Part shown: in pieces, positions 26,508-36,411 of the stretch | How positions within the stretch are numbered: the stretch's first letter is position 1 | Layout of the letters: each line of letters begins with the position of its first letter | Assembly (NCBI RefSeq): GCF_012272695.1 | Contig: NZ_CP050902.1 | Span: forward strand, 1,178,001 to 1,242,000 | From: Nocardioides sp. JQ2195 | Lineage (GTDB): Bacteria > Actinomycetota > Actinomycetes > Propionibacteriales > Nocardioidaceae | Length of the DNA: 64,000 nucleotides | Direction: 5' to 3' | Position numbers and translations under genes: made by a program | Notes under the pieces: generated by a model | The model's input: only the letters and a program-made list of their open reading frames with translations | Told to the model about the DNA's origin: nothing | Database searches by the model: none

Positions 26508-28139
26508 TTGTGGTCATCGGTGCGAAGTGGCCGGTTCCGGCTGAGCCTGGCCGGTCAGTTCCTGGCCCTCCAGCTGATCGTCCTGCTCGTCGTGCTGGCG
26601 TTCGCTGCCGTGATCTCGGTGCGCCAGAGCTCCGCCGAGTTCCGCGACGACCGCGGCACGACGCTGCGCGCAGCCGCCCAGCAGCTGGCCAACCTGGAAC
26701 CGATCCGCAGCAGTCTGGCCAGCGGTGACATCTTCGACTCCCTCAACGGCTACCTCGCCACGACGCAGTCGCGCAGCGCGTCGACGTACGTCGCGTTGGC
26801 GGATGCCGAGGGAGACATCGTGCTCTCGCTCGATCCCGACGACGTCGGAGGACGGCTGGACCTCGGTGGCTCCGACGTCCAGCAGATGCGGATGTGGACC
26901 GGCGACGTGACCGTCGACGGGAAGCGTTCCATCGCCGCCCAGGTGCCGGTCGTGGTGATCCCTCAGTCGAAGGGGGATCCGCAGCCACCACGCCTGGTCG
27001 GCATCGTGATGGTCTCCGAGCCCTACCCGACCCTTGGTGACCGGATCGACCGTTGGCTGCCCGACCTCGCCCGCTTCCTGGGCATCGGCCTGGCCGTCGG
27101 CCTGGTCGGCTCGTGGTTGCTCTCCCGGCTGATCAAGCGCCGGACGAGGGGGCTGGAGCCGGCCGAGATCGCGGCCCTGGCCGACCAGCGCGAGGCCGTC
27201 CTGCACTCCATCCGTGAGGGCGTGGTCGCCGTGTCCGACGACGGGCGCGTCACGGTGATCAGTGACAGCGCACTGGAGCTCCTCGAGCTCGCGCAGGTGC
27301 GCGAGGGAGCGTCCGTCCGTGAGCTCGACCTCGAGGAGCCGGTGCGTGAGGCCCTGCTCGCCACCGAGGACGTGCACGACCAGGTGCTGGTCGTGGCGGG
27401 CCGGGTGATGGTGCTGAACCGCAACCGGGTGCTCGACCGAGGGCGCCAGGTCGGCACCGTCACCACGTTGCGCGACCGCACCGAGCTGTTGGCCATGCAG
27501 AGCGAGCTCAGTGCCCGCGAGTCGATCACCGAGACGCTGCGTGCCCAGACCCACGAGTTCAACAACCAGTTGCACACCATCTCCGGGCTGCTCCAGCTGG
27601 AGGAGTACGACGAGGTGTCGATGCTGATCGGTTCGCTGGCTCGCCAGCGAGCCGAGATCAGTCAGCACGTGCTGGTGCACGTCGACGACCCAGCCGTCGC
27701 GGCCCTGCTGATCGCCAAGGTCAGCCTGGCCGCTGAGCGTGGGGTCTCCATCGTCCTGACCGACGACTCCGACCTGCCGCGCCTGGACCCGGACCTGTCC
27801 GCCGACGTCGGCACGGTGCTCGGCAACCTCGTCGACAACGCGGTCGACGCCACTGTCGCGGCCGGCGGCCCCCGCATCGACGTACGTCTCCTGCGTGACG
27901 ACACCGAGGTGGTGGTCCAGGTGGTCGACACCGGCCCGGGGGTGGCCGACACGGAGGAGATCTTCCGGCGTGGCTACTCGACGAAGCCGAGCGACGCGAG
28001 CGGCCGCGGCGTGGGACTGGCGCTGGTGCAGGTGGTGTGCGAGCGGCGCAGCGGTGTGGTCTCGGTGCACAATGACGCGGGCGCGGTGTTCACCGCGCGG
28101 TTGCCCCTGAAGGGAGGCACGACATCGACACGGAGCTGA
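26508..28139 (+). CDS. CitA/DcuS-like sensor histidine kinase
   Basis: About 543 residues. Two transmembrane helices flank a ~140-residue extracytoplasmic PAS-like sensor (QSSAEFRDDRGTTLR ... LVGIVMVSEPY), followed by a cytoplasmic PAS and a kinase with the phospho-acceptor segment QTHEFNNQLHTISGLLQL, N-box NLVDNAVDAT, and GRGVGLALVQ. This is the citrate/C4-dicarboxylate sensor type. Start: AAAGGAGG (26491-26498) is 9 nt before TTG 26508; GTG 26520 is the alternative. It faces tctCBA, so a carboxylate ligand is likely. Confidence 0.88.
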   Translation: MWSSVRSGRFRLSLAGQFLALQLIVLLVVLAFAAVISVRQSSAEFRDDRGTTLRAAAQQLANLEPIRSSLASGDIFDSLNGYLATTQSRSASTYVALADAEGDIVLSLDPDDVGGRLDLGGSDVQQMRMWTGDVTVDGKRSIAAQVPVVVIPQSKGDPQPPRLVGIVMVSEPYPTLGDRIDRWLPDLARFLGIGLAVGLVGSWLLSRLIKRRTRGLEPAEIAALADQREAVLHSIREGVVAVSDDGRVTVISDSALELLELAQVREGASVRELDLEEPVREALLATEDVHDQVLVVAGRVMVLNRNRVLDRGRQVGTVTTLRDRTELLAMQSELSARESITETLRAQTHEFNNQLHTISGLLQLEEYDEVSMLIGSLARQRAEISQHVLVHVDDPAVAALLIAKVSLAAERGVSIVLTDDSDLPRLDPDLSADVGTVLGNLVDNAVDATVAAGGPRIDVRLLRDDTEVVVQVVDTGPGVADTEEIFRRGYSTKPSDASGRGVGLALVQVVCERRSGVVSVHNDAGAVFTARLPLKGGTTSTRS

Positions 28140-28141
28140 GC

Positions 28142-28810
28142 GTGCTGGTCGTCGACGACGACTTCATGGTGGCCTCCATCCACACCCGCTTCGTGGAGCG
28201 GACCGAGGGCTTCCGTGTGGTCGGCGTGGCCGCGACCGCGGCCGCTGCGCTGGACGAGATCGACCGGTTGCACCCCGATCTCGTGCTGCTCGACGTGCAC
28301 CTGCCCGACCGCACCGGCATCGACGTGCTCCGCACGCTGCGTGGGGGTGGCAACGACGTCGGGGTGGTGATGGTGACGGCCGCCCGTGAGTCGGACACCG
28401 TCCGTGCTGCGGCGGCGAACGGTGCCGCGCACTACCTGGTGAAGCCCTTCGAGTACGACGACCTGCGGGTCCGGCTGGAGGCGTTCCGGGCGACGCACCG
28501 GGCGCTGGCCACGGAGGGGGCGGCCGGGCAGGAAGACATCGACGCGGTCTTCGCGCCGGTGGTGGGTGGGCGCCCCGTGGCCCTGCCCAAGGGACTCAGC
28601 CCGGAGACCGCCGAGAGCGTCCGCCTCGCTCTCGAGGAGCACGACGAGATGTCGGCCGGGGAGTGCTCCGAAGCGGTCGGCGTCTCCCGGGTGTCGGCTC
28701 GTCGGTACCTCGAGCACTTCGTGGAGACCGGCGTGCTCGACGTGAGACTCAAGTACGGCGGCGCAGGTCGCCCGGAGCGTCGCTACCGTCGCCGCGCGGG
28801 CGTCTCCTAG
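28142..28810 (+). CDS. CitB/DcuR-like response regulator
   Basis: 222 residues: receiver domain VLVVDDDFMVASIH with phospho-acceptor aspartate in LVLLDVHLPDRTG and the switch lysine in YLVKPFEYDD, then a C-terminal helix-turn-helix ending SAGECSEAVGVSRVSARRYLEHFV of the CitT/DcuR group. GTG 28142 is 2 nt past the kinase stop. Presumably controls the divergent tct operon. Its stop codon overlaps that of the convergent hydrolase-glycosyltransferase gene. Confidence 0.88.
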   Translation: MLVVDDDFMVASIHTRFVERTEGFRVVGVAATAAAALDEIDRLHPDLVLLDVHLPDRTGIDVLRTLRGGGNDVGVVMVTAARESDTVRAAAANGAAHYLVKPFEYDDLRVRLEAFRATHRALATEGAAGQEDIDAVFAPVVGGRPVALPKGLSPETAESVRLALEEHDEMSAGECSEAVGVSRVSARRYLEHFVETGVLDVRLKYGGAGRPERRYRRRAGVS

Positions 28811-30951
28811 AGCAGCGCGGCGATCAGGGCGGCGGCGTGGGCCGCGCCGTCGGACTCGACGGGGAGTCCGCCGGGCTCGACGTGCAGCTCGGCGACGACG
28901 TTCTCGGCGAGGACCTCGGGCTGTGCCGCGTCCGCCCACGCCAGGTGCCGGCCCACTCCGTATCTCTCGAGCCGGTGCCGGACGTGGAAGTTCTGCTCGA
29001 AGTGATGCTCCAGGGGCACGTAGAGGAACGGCGTGCGGGTGGCCGCCAGCTCCATGCAGGTGGTGAGGCCACCCTGGACCACGGCGACGTCGGCAGCCGC
29101 GAGGTAGCGGTGCAGGCCGGGCAGGTAGCCGCGGATCTCGGCACCGCGGCGGTGGGGGAGGGACGCGGGGTCTATCCGTGGCCCGCAGACGACCAGGAAG
29201 CGCAGCTCCGGGACCAGGCGCCGCACCTCGGGAACCGCGTCGAGGACCGCACGCAGCAACGTGGACCCGACGCCGGAGCCGCCGACGCTGACCACGCACA
29301 GGAGCTCCTCCGGTCGGAGTCCCAGCTGGTGACGGAGCCGTCGGGTCGCCCGCGGTCCGGGTGTGGCCGAACCCGTCACGTAGCCGGAGAACTCGAAGTT
29401 CTGCTCGGTCCACTCACGGATGGAGGGGAGCCCCGGCCCGAAGGAGTCCGCGACCACGTCGTCCGGGTGGCCCACGAAGACCGATCTGTCACGAAGCCCG
29501 GGGTGTCGGGACCGGTGCTCGATCATCTCTGCGTTGTAGTCGGCGGTCAGTCGTGCCTCGTTGTCGCCGCCGTCGGGCATCGGGAGCCAGCCGACGAAGT
29601 CGGTCAGCCAGGCGAAGGCACAACGCTTGCGCTCCGGGCACTCGTGCAGGAAGTGGTCGATGTCCCACGCCTCGTCGGCGACCACCAGGTCGTGGTCGCC
29701 CTCGGCGACCAGCTCGTCGAAGACCATGAAGTTGTTGACCATGATCTCGTCCATCCGCCGGATCGCGTCGAAGACGTGCAGGTCGTGCTCGCCCGACTCC
29801 GCCTCGATGTGCGCGGACTCGTTGGCCAACCAGTGCGACGCGGGGTGGACCCGCTCACCGGCCTCGTCGAGGACCGCTGCAACCGGGGACTGGGTCAGCC
29901 AGTCGACCTGCAGACCGGGATGCAGCAGGCGCATCTGGTCGGCGATGGCCAGGTCGCGCAGGGCGTGACCGAGCCCGATCGGCGACGAGGCGAACAGCAC
30001 CCGCTTGGCCCGGGTGCGAGGACCGGGCGGCCGGTGGTTCGGCTTCCGGGCAGTCCCCTCGGTGAACTCCCGGATCGCAGCGTTCACCCGCACGGGGTGT
30101 CGTGTCGGCAGGCCGTGGCCGGCACCCTCGAGGAGGACCAGCGAACCGTGGGTCAGCTCGGCGAGGCGTTCGCCGATGCGGTGCGTCCGGATCCGGTCCT
30201 CCGTGCCGTGCATGACCAGGACCGGGCAGCGGACCCGCGTGCAGAACGGCTCCATCGGGTCCGTCCGGGCCCCCTCGAGCCCCAACCTCCCTGCCTCGGT
30301 GTCGGCCAGGGTTCCCGGCTCGACGTCGGCCGACCAGGCCAGGGCGTCCTCGATCTGCCGGGTGGAGTGCGGGTCGTTGAACATCTGGTCGAAGAAGAAG
30401 CCCCGGAAGTCGTCGTAGCCTCCCTCGAGCCAGTAGTGCTTGTTGTGCTTCGCCCATCCGTCGGTCGTGGTGAGGTGGTCGTCCCAGCGGAACTGGTCGC
30501 GAGGGGCAGCCCCCACGTCCAGGCGACAGGCGGGGGCTATCGCGACGACCCCGCGGACGCGTTCCGGGTGGGTGGCAGCGACCCTCACGGCCCACGTCGC
30601 ACCACATGAAAGGCCGACCAGGACGGCCGTGCGGGTGCCGCTCGCGTCCAGGACGGCGATGAGGTCCTCGGCGTGCTCCGCGTCGGAGTACGCCGAGGCC
30701 CCCACCGGCCTGCTCGACCGTCCGGAGCCGCGTCCGTCGAAGGTGACCACCCGGAAGTGTCGGGCCAGGAACGGCACCTGGAGCTTCCACGAGCGGGAGT
30801 CGACGATGGCCCAGGGTGGGACCAGCACCACGGTGGTCCCGCCCTCGCCGTACACGTCGTAGGCGATCCTCACGCCGGCGCGCTCCGCCGTCCCGCTCTG
30901 GTCAGGTCGTCGGACGCGCCGCTGCTGCGTGGTCACTTCTCCATGGTGCAC
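28807..30951 (-). CDS. Fusion protein: alpha/beta-hydrolase plus GT-B glycosyltransferase
   Basis: 714 residues in two parts. Residues ~25-300 are an alpha/beta-hydrolase: nucleophile elbow GLSCG (S115), acid D252 in HGTEDRI, and H279 in EGAGHGLP. From ~317 the protein reads as a GT-B glycosyltransferase: KRVLFASSPIGLGHALRD (like MurG and GT28) and the donor-binding C-terminus VVQGGLTTCMELAATRTPF then EHHFEQNFHV. A Pro/Arg linker (about 300-316) separates them and no frameshift is needed. Donor, acceptor and hydrolase substrate unknown. The GTG start is uncertain; an in-frame GTG lies 15 nt downstream. Confidence 0.82.
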   Translation of the reverse strand: MHHGEVTTQQRRVRRPDQSGTAERAGVRIAYDVYGEGGTTVVLVPPWAIVDSRSWKLQVPFLARHFRVVTFDGRGSGRSSRPVGASAYSDAEHAEDLIAVLDASGTRTAVLVGLSCGATWAVRVAATHPERVRGVVAIAPACRLDVGAAPRDQFRWDDHLTTTDGWAKHNKHYWLEGGYDDFRGFFFDQMFNDPHSTRQIEDALAWSADVEPGTLADTEAGRLGLEGARTDPMEPFCTRVRCPVLVMHGTEDRIRTHRIGERLAELTHGSLVLLEGAGHGLPTRHPVRVNAAIREFTEGTARKPNHRPPGPRTRAKRVLFASSPIGLGHALRDLAIADQMRLLHPGLQVDWLTQSPVAAVLDEAGERVHPASHWLANESAHIEAESGEHDLHVFDAIRRMDEIMVNNFMVFDELVAEGDHDLVVADEAWDIDHFLHECPERKRCAFAWLTDFVGWLPMPDGGDNEARLTADYNAEMIEHRSRHPGLRDRSVFVGHPDDVVADSFGPGLPSIREWTEQNFEFSGYVTGSATPGPRATRRLRHQLGLRPEELLCVVSVGGSGVGSTLLRAVLDAVPEVRRLVPELRFLVVCGPRIDPASLPHRRGAEIRGYLPGLHRYLAAADVAVVQGGLTTCMELAATRTPFLYVPLEHHFEQNFHVRHRLERYGVGRHLAWADAAQPEVLAENVVAELHVEPGGLPVESDGAAHAAALIAALL

Positions 30952-30959
30952 CCACGGCG

Positions 30960-32051
30960 TCAGGGCCGCACCTCGTAGACCTTGTTGAACGGGGTCTCCG
31001 CGGCAACCCGGAACCGGCTGAACCCTGCGGCGGTGACGACGTCACGGATCCGGGCGGGACCGGCCTGCGCGCCGAGGCCGAGGCCGACGTCCTGGGACAG
31101 CGAGGCAGGAGTGCACAGCAGGGTGGAGAAGCCGTAGTAGGCCCTGCCCACGGGATTGAAGTTGTCCTCGGGACGGTCGCCGGCGGTCGGCTCGACGATC
31201 ATCCACGTGCCGTCGTCGGCGATCGAGTCCCGGATGTTGCGGGCGGCGCCGACCGGGTCTCCCATGTCGTGCAGGCAGTCGAAGGTGGTGACCAGGTCGA
31301 AGTCGGTCCCGGCCACGCTCTGTGCATAGTCGGTGACGAAGGTGATGCGGTCCGCCACACCGGCTTCCTCGGCCCGTGTCCGAGCGGTCTCGATCGAGGC
31401 CTGGTGGTAGTCCGAGCCGATGATCCGGGACTGCGGGAAGGCGGTGGCCATCAGGATGGCCGAGGCGCCGTGCCCGCAGCCGACGTCGGCGATCGTGCCG
31501 CCGGCCTCGAGCTTCGCCACGACACCGTCGAGCGCCGGCAACCACGCATCGACCAGGTTGGCCACGTACCCCGGACGGAAGAAGCGTTCGCAGCCGACGT
31601 GGACGTCCGCGTTGTGCTCACCCCAGCCGAATCCGTCACCGCGACGGGCGGCCTCGATGATCTCGTGGGTGTCGGTGATCGAACCCACCGCGGTCTGGAA
31701 CAGCCCGGGCAGGTAGGCCGGGCAGTCGGGTTCGGTGAGGGCCAGTGCGTGCTCGGGAGGAAGGGTGTAACGACCTGTCTCGGGGTCGTAGGAGACGTAG
31801 CCGCCGGCCGCCTGGGCATTGAGCCACTCGCGTGCGTAGTGCGGCTCGGTCCCGGTGTGCTGGGCCAGCTCCGCTGACGTGCTGGGACCCTGCTCAACGA
31901 GCGAGCGGTAGTAGCCCAGCTCGTCGCCCAGGACGACGAGCGCCGCATTCAGGCTGGCGCCCACCTCGTCCACGGCGCGGAAGACGAAGGCCATCAGCTT
32001 GTCGTGGTCGATCTCGGTGGTTGCTGGTGCGGGATGGTCGATGGTGGTCAT
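30960..32051 (-). CDS. SAM-dependent methyltransferase with N-terminal winged helix (Rv2258c-like)
   Basis: 363 residues from ATG 32049-32051 (AGGAG 7 nt upstream). Residues ~15-110 form a winged-helix/dimerisation domain (STSAELAQHTGTEPHYAREWLNAQ), and 150 onward the Rossmann-fold methyltransferase: IADVGCGHGASAILMA (motif I), IGSDYHQASI (motif II), FDLVTTFDCLHDMGDPVGAA. The layout resembles mycobacterial Rv2258c and small-molecule O-methyltransferases. It is 9 nt upstream of the hydrolase-glycosyltransferase and divergent from the LuxR regulator, suggesting a joint product. Confidence 0.87.
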   Translation of the reverse strand: MTTIDHPAPATTEIDHDKLMAFVFRAVDEVGASLNAALVVLGDELGYYRSLVEQGPSTSAELAQHTGTEPHYAREWLNAQAAGGYVSYDPETGRYTLPPEHALALTEPDCPAYLPGLFQTAVGSITDTHEIIEAARRGDGFGWGEHNADVHVGCERFFRPGYVANLVDAWLPALDGVVAKLEAGGTIADVGCGHGASAILMATAFPQSRIIGSDYHQASIETARTRAEEAGVADRITFVTDYAQSVAGTDFDLVTTFDCLHDMGDPVGAARNIRDSIADDGTWMIVEPTAGDRPEDNFNPVGRAYYGFSTLLCTPASLSQDVGLGLGAQAGPARIRDVVTAAGFSRFRVAAETPFNKVYEVRP

Positions 32052-32149
32052 GGCAGCTCCTCGGGTGGTGGTGGGTCGTGCCACCGTGACATCGCCGTGC
32101 GGTCCTCCGAATCAGGTGCCCCACCTGGTCCTTCGCCTACCATCGACTC

Positions 32150-34876
32150 ATGATCATCGGCCGCGATGCCGAGATCCTGGCGATGGAACGGCTCGTCGGC
32201 GGCGCCCGGATTGCCCGGAGCGGTGTCCTGGTCGTCACGGGTGAGGCCGGCATCGGCAAGACCTCCCTGCTCGACCACGTCGCCGGCACGGCGGAGTCCG
32301 TGCGGGTGCTGCGTTCCCGGGGCAGTGAGTCCGAGCAGGACCTGCCGTTCTCCGGGCTGCACGCCCTGCTGCGGCCGGTCCTCGGCCTCGTCGAGGCCAT
32401 TCCCGCACCCCAGGCCGACGCCCTGGGAGTCGCCCTGGCCCTGCGTGAGGGCACCGCCGCGGATCGCTTCGCCGTGTCGGCCGCGACGCTCAGCCTGCTG
32501 AGCAGGTGCGCCGAGGACCAACCCCTGCTGCTCGTCGTCGACGACGCCCAGTGGTTGGACCGGCCGTCCGCGGAGGCCCTCGTCTTCGCGTGCAGGCGCC
32601 TGATGGCCGACCCGGTTGCCGTGCTGGTGGCGACACGGCCGGCGCCCGGCAGCCCTCTTCACGACGCACCACTCCCGCAGCTGCCGCTCCGGGGACTCAC
32701 CGTCGAGCACGTCGCACAGCTGCTGCGCGCCCGGACGGGCGCCTCGGTGCCCGGTGACCTCGCCGACCGGATCCGGCGGGCCACCGGAGGAAACCCGCTG
32801 GCGGTGGCCGAGCTGGCCGCAAGCCTCGACAGTGTCGCGTCCCTGGCCCCGCCCAGTCCCGTGCAGGTGTCCGACCGGGTCCTGGGGGAGTTCGCCCGAC
32901 GTGTGTCCGGCCTGGCAGCCGACGCCCGGACCGCGCTGCTCGTGGCCTCGATCTCCGAGGGAGACGTGACGGTCGCCGATCGGGCACTCGCCGGCATGGG
33001 CATCCACGTCGGCGTCCTCGACGAGGCGGAACGCGTCGGCCTGGTCCGGCTCAGTGCCGGCCACCTCGAGTTCCGTCACCCGTTGGCCCGGGCCAGTGCC
33101 TATGCCTGCGCACCTGCGGACGAACGTCGGCGGGCGCACCGGGCCGTGGCCCTGGTCCAGCCGGCGTCCGCACCGGATCGGCGGGCGTGGCACCTGAGCG
33201 AGGCGACGATCGGTCCTGACGACGACCTCGCCGTCGCGATGACCGAGGTCGCGGAGCGGGCGGAGAACCGGGGAGCGCACTCGGTCGCGGCGACCGCATT
33301 CGAGCGCGCCGCGTCGTTGTCCTCCCAGGAGGCGAGGCGTGCCGTCCTGCTGCGCGGCGCCGGTGAGGCCGCTTCGTTGGCCGGACAGGTCGTGCGGGCG
33401 CTCGGCCTCCTCGACCGCGCCGCCACGTCGGCGCCCGACCTCCGTCTGCGCGCCGAGGTCGAGGGCACGCGCGGCCAGCTCGAGATGCGAACGGGGTCCC
33501 TGAGGAAGGCCCGGGTGCTGCTGCGGCGGGCGGTGGCCGGGCTGGCGTCGGCCGATCCCGACACCGCGGCCATCTTCGCCGCAGACCTCGTGCAGACCTG
33601 TTTCCTGCTCGGTGCGACGACCGATGCGTCGGAAGCCGCGACGCTGCTGGAGGAGCTGCTGCCCGGCACGACGACGCCGTACGCCGACGTGCGGGGACGG
33701 GTCTGGATCGGTGTGGCCCGTGTGCTGGCCGGTCAGCCGGGGATCGAGCTGATCCGCTCGGCACTGGAGGAGCTGGCCGCGGGGACGTGGTGGCGCGACG
33801 ACCTGCGGCATCCGTCCTGGATCGTGGCTGGGGTGCTGTTCCTGCGCGAGTCGTCCACGGCACACGAGTTCCTCGAGACCGTCGTGCAGGAGATCCGCGA
33901 CCGATGTGCGCTGGGGATGCTGCCGGACCTGCTGTTCCACACCGCGCGCGATGACGCGACCACGGATCGGTGGGCGGCGGCCAGGGCCGGCTACGACGAG
34001 GGCATCGACCTCGCGCGCGAGTGCGGGCTCTCCACGGACCGGGCGATGCTGCTCGCCGGGCGGGCCTGGTTGCGGGCCCGCACGGGCGACTCGGACGGTG
34101 CCCGGGCTGACGCAGCGGAAGCCTCCGCGCTCGCCGCGGAGAACCGGGTGCACCTGGCGCGGGCCTGGTCGCTGTTCGCCCTGGGTGACCTCGACCTGGG
34201 ACGTGGCCTCCCCGAGCAGGCCCTGGCCCACCACGCCGGGCTCGACTCCTACCTGGAGCGCATCGGGCTGCTCGATGTCGACCTGTCTCCCGGGCCGGAG
34301 ATGGTCGAGGCGCTGGTCCGGTGCGGACGTCGGCCCGAGGCCGTGGCTCGCGCCGACGACTACCACCGGAGGGCCATCGCCAAGGGTCAGCCCTGGGCGA
34401 TCGCGCGCGCGGAGCGAGCCCTGGCCGCCGTGACACCGGGGGAAGCAGCGGCCGTCCACTTCGAGCGTGCCCTGGTCCTGCACCGCGACAGCCCCGACGC
34501 CTTCGAGGACGCCCGGAGCCGGCTGGCCTACGGGGCCTGGTTGCGACGGTCACGACGACGCGTCGCGGCTCGGACGCTCCTGCGGGAGGCACTCGCCACG
34601 TTCGACCGGTTGGGTGCCGAGCCCTGGGTCCAGCAGGCCGCCCTCGAGCTGGAGGCCACTGGTGAGCACCCGCACCGACGCGGCGATCGGAGCATCGACC
34701 TGCTGACACCACAAGAAGTCCGCATCGCGGCGATGCTGGGCAGTGGCCGGACCACTCGGGAGGCTGCGGCGGCGCTGTTCCTCAGCCCGAAGACGGTGGA
34801 GTACCACCTCCGTCACATCTACACGAAGCTGGGAGTCCACTCGCGCGACGAGCTCAGCCGGTCACTCGACCAGTGA
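32150..34876 (+). CDS. Large ATP-binding LuxR-family (LAL) transcriptional activator
   Basis: 908 residues. N-terminal ATPase with Walker A VTGEAGIGKTSLL (residues ~26-38) and Walker B LLLVVDDAQWLDR, then TPR-like helical repeats, and a C-terminal LuxR helix-turn-helix (LTPQEVRIAAMLGSGRTTREAAAALFLSPKTVEYHLRHIYTKLG in outline, positions ~840-890). LAL/MalT-type proteins activate specialised metabolite or sugar genes on ligand binding. ATG at 32150 has TACCAT 6 nt upstream (leaderless). Divergent from the methyltransferase-glycosyltransferase pair, its likely target. Confidence 0.9.
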   Translation: MIIGRDAEILAMERLVGGARIARSGVLVVTGEAGIGKTSLLDHVAGTAESVRVLRSRGSESEQDLPFSGLHALLRPVLGLVEAIPAPQADALGVALALREGTAADRFAVSAATLSLLSRCAEDQPLLLVVDDAQWLDRPSAEALVFACRRLMADPVAVLVATRPAPGSPLHDAPLPQLPLRGLTVEHVAQLLRARTGASVPGDLADRIRRATGGNPLAVAELAASLDSVASLAPPSPVQVSDRVLGEFARRVSGLAADARTALLVASISEGDVTVADRALAGMGIHVGVLDEAERVGLVRLSAGHLEFRHPLARASAYACAPADERRRAHRAVALVQPASAPDRRAWHLSEATIGPDDDLAVAMTEVAERAENRGAHSVAATAFERAASLSSQEARRAVLLRGAGEAASLAGQVVRALGLLDRAATSAPDLRLRAEVEGTRGQLEMRTGSLRKARVLLRRAVAGLASADPDTAAIFAADLVQTCFLLGATTDASEAATLLEELLPGTTTPYADVRGRVWIGVARVLAGQPGIELIRSALEELAAGTWWRDDLRHPSWIVAGVLFLRESSTAHEFLETVVQEIRDRCALGMLPDLLFHTARDDATTDRWAAARAGYDEGIDLARECGLSTDRAMLLAGRAWLRARTGDSDGARADAAEASALAAENRVHLARAWSLFALGDLDLGRGLPEQALAHHAGLDSYLERIGLLDVDLSPGPEMVEALVRCGRRPEAVARADDYHRRAIAKGQPWAIARAERALAAVTPGEAAAVHFERALVLHRDSPDAFEDARSRLAYGAWLRRSRRRVAARTLLREALATFDRLGAEPWVQQAALELEATGEHPHRRGDRSIDLLTPQEVRIAAMLGSGRTTREAAAALFLSPKTVEYHLRHIYTKLGVHSRDELSRSLDQ

Positions 34877-34931
34877 CGGTGGGGTCTGATTTCCGCCAGA
34901 TGGGCAGTCGCCCATGGGGCAGGATGGAGAC

Positions 34932-36410
34932 ATGTTCACCGACACGGAGGCCTGCTACCGGGCCGTGAAGAGCAAGGACCGTCGCTTCGACGGGGTGTTC
35001 TACACAGCGGTGCGCACCACCGGGATCTACTGCCGGCCGTCCTGCCCGGCACGCACTCCCGCCTTCCGCAACGTCAGCTTCTTCCCGACGGCTGCGGCCG
35101 CACAGACCGCCGGCTTCCGGGCCTGCAAGCGGTGCCTTCCCGACGCCACTCCCGGCAGCCCCGACTGGGACGTGGCCGCCGACGTGGCGGGCCGGGCGAT
35201 GCGCCTGATCGCCGACGGTGTCGTCGACCGCGACGGGGTCGAGGGCCTGGCCACCCGGCTGGGCTACACCTCACGGCACCTGACCCGGCTGCTCGGTTCC
35301 GAGCTCGGCGCCGGCCCACTGGCGTTGGCCAGGGCCCGTCGCGCACAGACCGCACGGATCCTGATCGAGACCACCACGATGTCCTTCGCCGATGTCGCCT
35401 TCGCCGCAGGGTTCTCCAGCATCCGCCAGTTCAACGACACGATCCGCGAGGTCTATGCGTCGTCGCCGACCGAGCTGCGCGGACGCAGGAGGAGCGCGCC
35501 CTCCACACCCGGAGCGCTGACCATGCGGTTGGCCGTGCGCACGCCGTTCGCCGGCCGCGCGCTGCTGGACTTCCTGGCCCTGCGCGCGGTGCCGGGGGTC
35601 GAGGCTGCCGGCGACGGGTGGTACGCCCGATCACTGGCCCTGCCGCACGGACCCGGAACAGTCCGGATCGAGCTGGACGACGCGCTCGAGGTCGGCGGCA
35701 TCGCCCTGGCGGCGGCCACATTCCGGCTCACGGACCTGCGCGACACGGCGGCCGCTGTCGAGCGCGTACGCCGACTCCTCGACGCCGACTGCGACCCGGT
35801 CGCGGTCACCGACCAGCTGGCCGACGATCCGCTGGTCGGTGCGCAGGCGCGTGCCCTGCCGGGGCTCCGCGTCCCGGGCCACGTCGACGGCAACGAGATC
35901 GCCGTGCGTGCCGTCCTCGGCCAACAGGTGAGTGTCGCGGGGGCGCGCACCGTTGCTGGACGCCTGGCGGCTGCCCACGGTGTCGAGCTGCCTGACGAGC
36001 TGGTCGGCGAGGGCCTGACCACGTTGTTCCCCACGGTGTCGGCCATCGCGGAACTCGACCCCGAGGAGCTGCCGATGCCGCGGGCTCGCGGGCGAGCCCT
36101 GACGGGGCTCTGTGCCAGGTTGGCCGACGGCGACGTCAACCTCGACCGGGGCGCCGACCGGGTCGACGTACGACAGTCCCTGGTGGCACTGCCCGGCATC
36201 GGGCCGTGGACCGCTGACTACCTGGCGATGCGTGCGCTGGGTGACCCCGACGTGTTCCTCCCGACCGACGTCGCCGTGCGCCACGCGCTGGCCGGGCTCG
36301 GCGCGGATCCCAAGGGGGCCGAGGAGATCTCCGAGGCCTGGCGCCCGTGGCGCTCGTATGCACTGATGTACCTGTGGCGATCACTTGCCCACCCCGAGGA
36401 GATGAGCTGA
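34932..36410 (+). CDS. Ada-AlkA fusion: methyl-phosphotriester sensor, AraC HTH and 3-methyladenine glycosylase
   Basis: 492 residues, three parts. The N-terminal Ada metal domain has the zinc/methyl-acceptor cysteines C34, C38, C65 and C68 (GIYCRPSC ... ACKRC). An AraC-type DNA-binding region (~85-180, with [16 protein letters not shown] and [17 protein letters not shown]) follows. The C-terminal half is an AlkA-type helix-hairpin-helix glycosylase ([37 protein letters not shown]; catalytic Asp in FLPTDVAV). It senses alkylation and excises 3-methyladenine. ATG 34932 fits family length better than ATG 34914. Ogt follows. Confidence 0.93.
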   Translation: MFTDTEACYRAVKSKDRRFDGVFYTAVRTTGIYCRPSCPARTPAFRNVSFFPTAAAAQTAGFRACKRCLPDATPGSPDWDVAADVAGRAMRLIADGVVDRDGVEGLATRLGYTSRHLTRLLGSELGAGPLALARARRAQTARILIETTTMSFADVAFAAGFSSIRQFNDTIREVYASSPTELRGRRRSAPSTPGALTMRLAVRTPFAGRALLDFLALRAVPGVEAAGDGWYARSLALPHGPGTVRIELDDALEVGGIALAAATFRLTDLRDTAAAVERVRRLLDADCDPVAVTDQLADDPLVGAQARALPGLRVPGHVDGNEIAVRAVLGQQVSVAGARTVAGRLAAAHGVELPDELVGEGLTTLFPTVSAIAELDPEELPMPRARGRALTGLCARLADGDVNLDRGADRVDVRQSLVALPGIGPWTADYLAMRALGDPDVFLPTDVAVRHALAGLGADPKGAEEISEAWRPWRSYALMYLWRSLAHPEEMS

Positions 36411-36411
36411 C

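Noticed and set aside
28807-30951. Hydrolase and glycosyltransferase as two genes joined by frameshift error
   Set aside because: A single frame runs through both domains with an Arg/Pro linker and no stop; no frameshift is needed. A sequencing error cannot be ruled out entirely.
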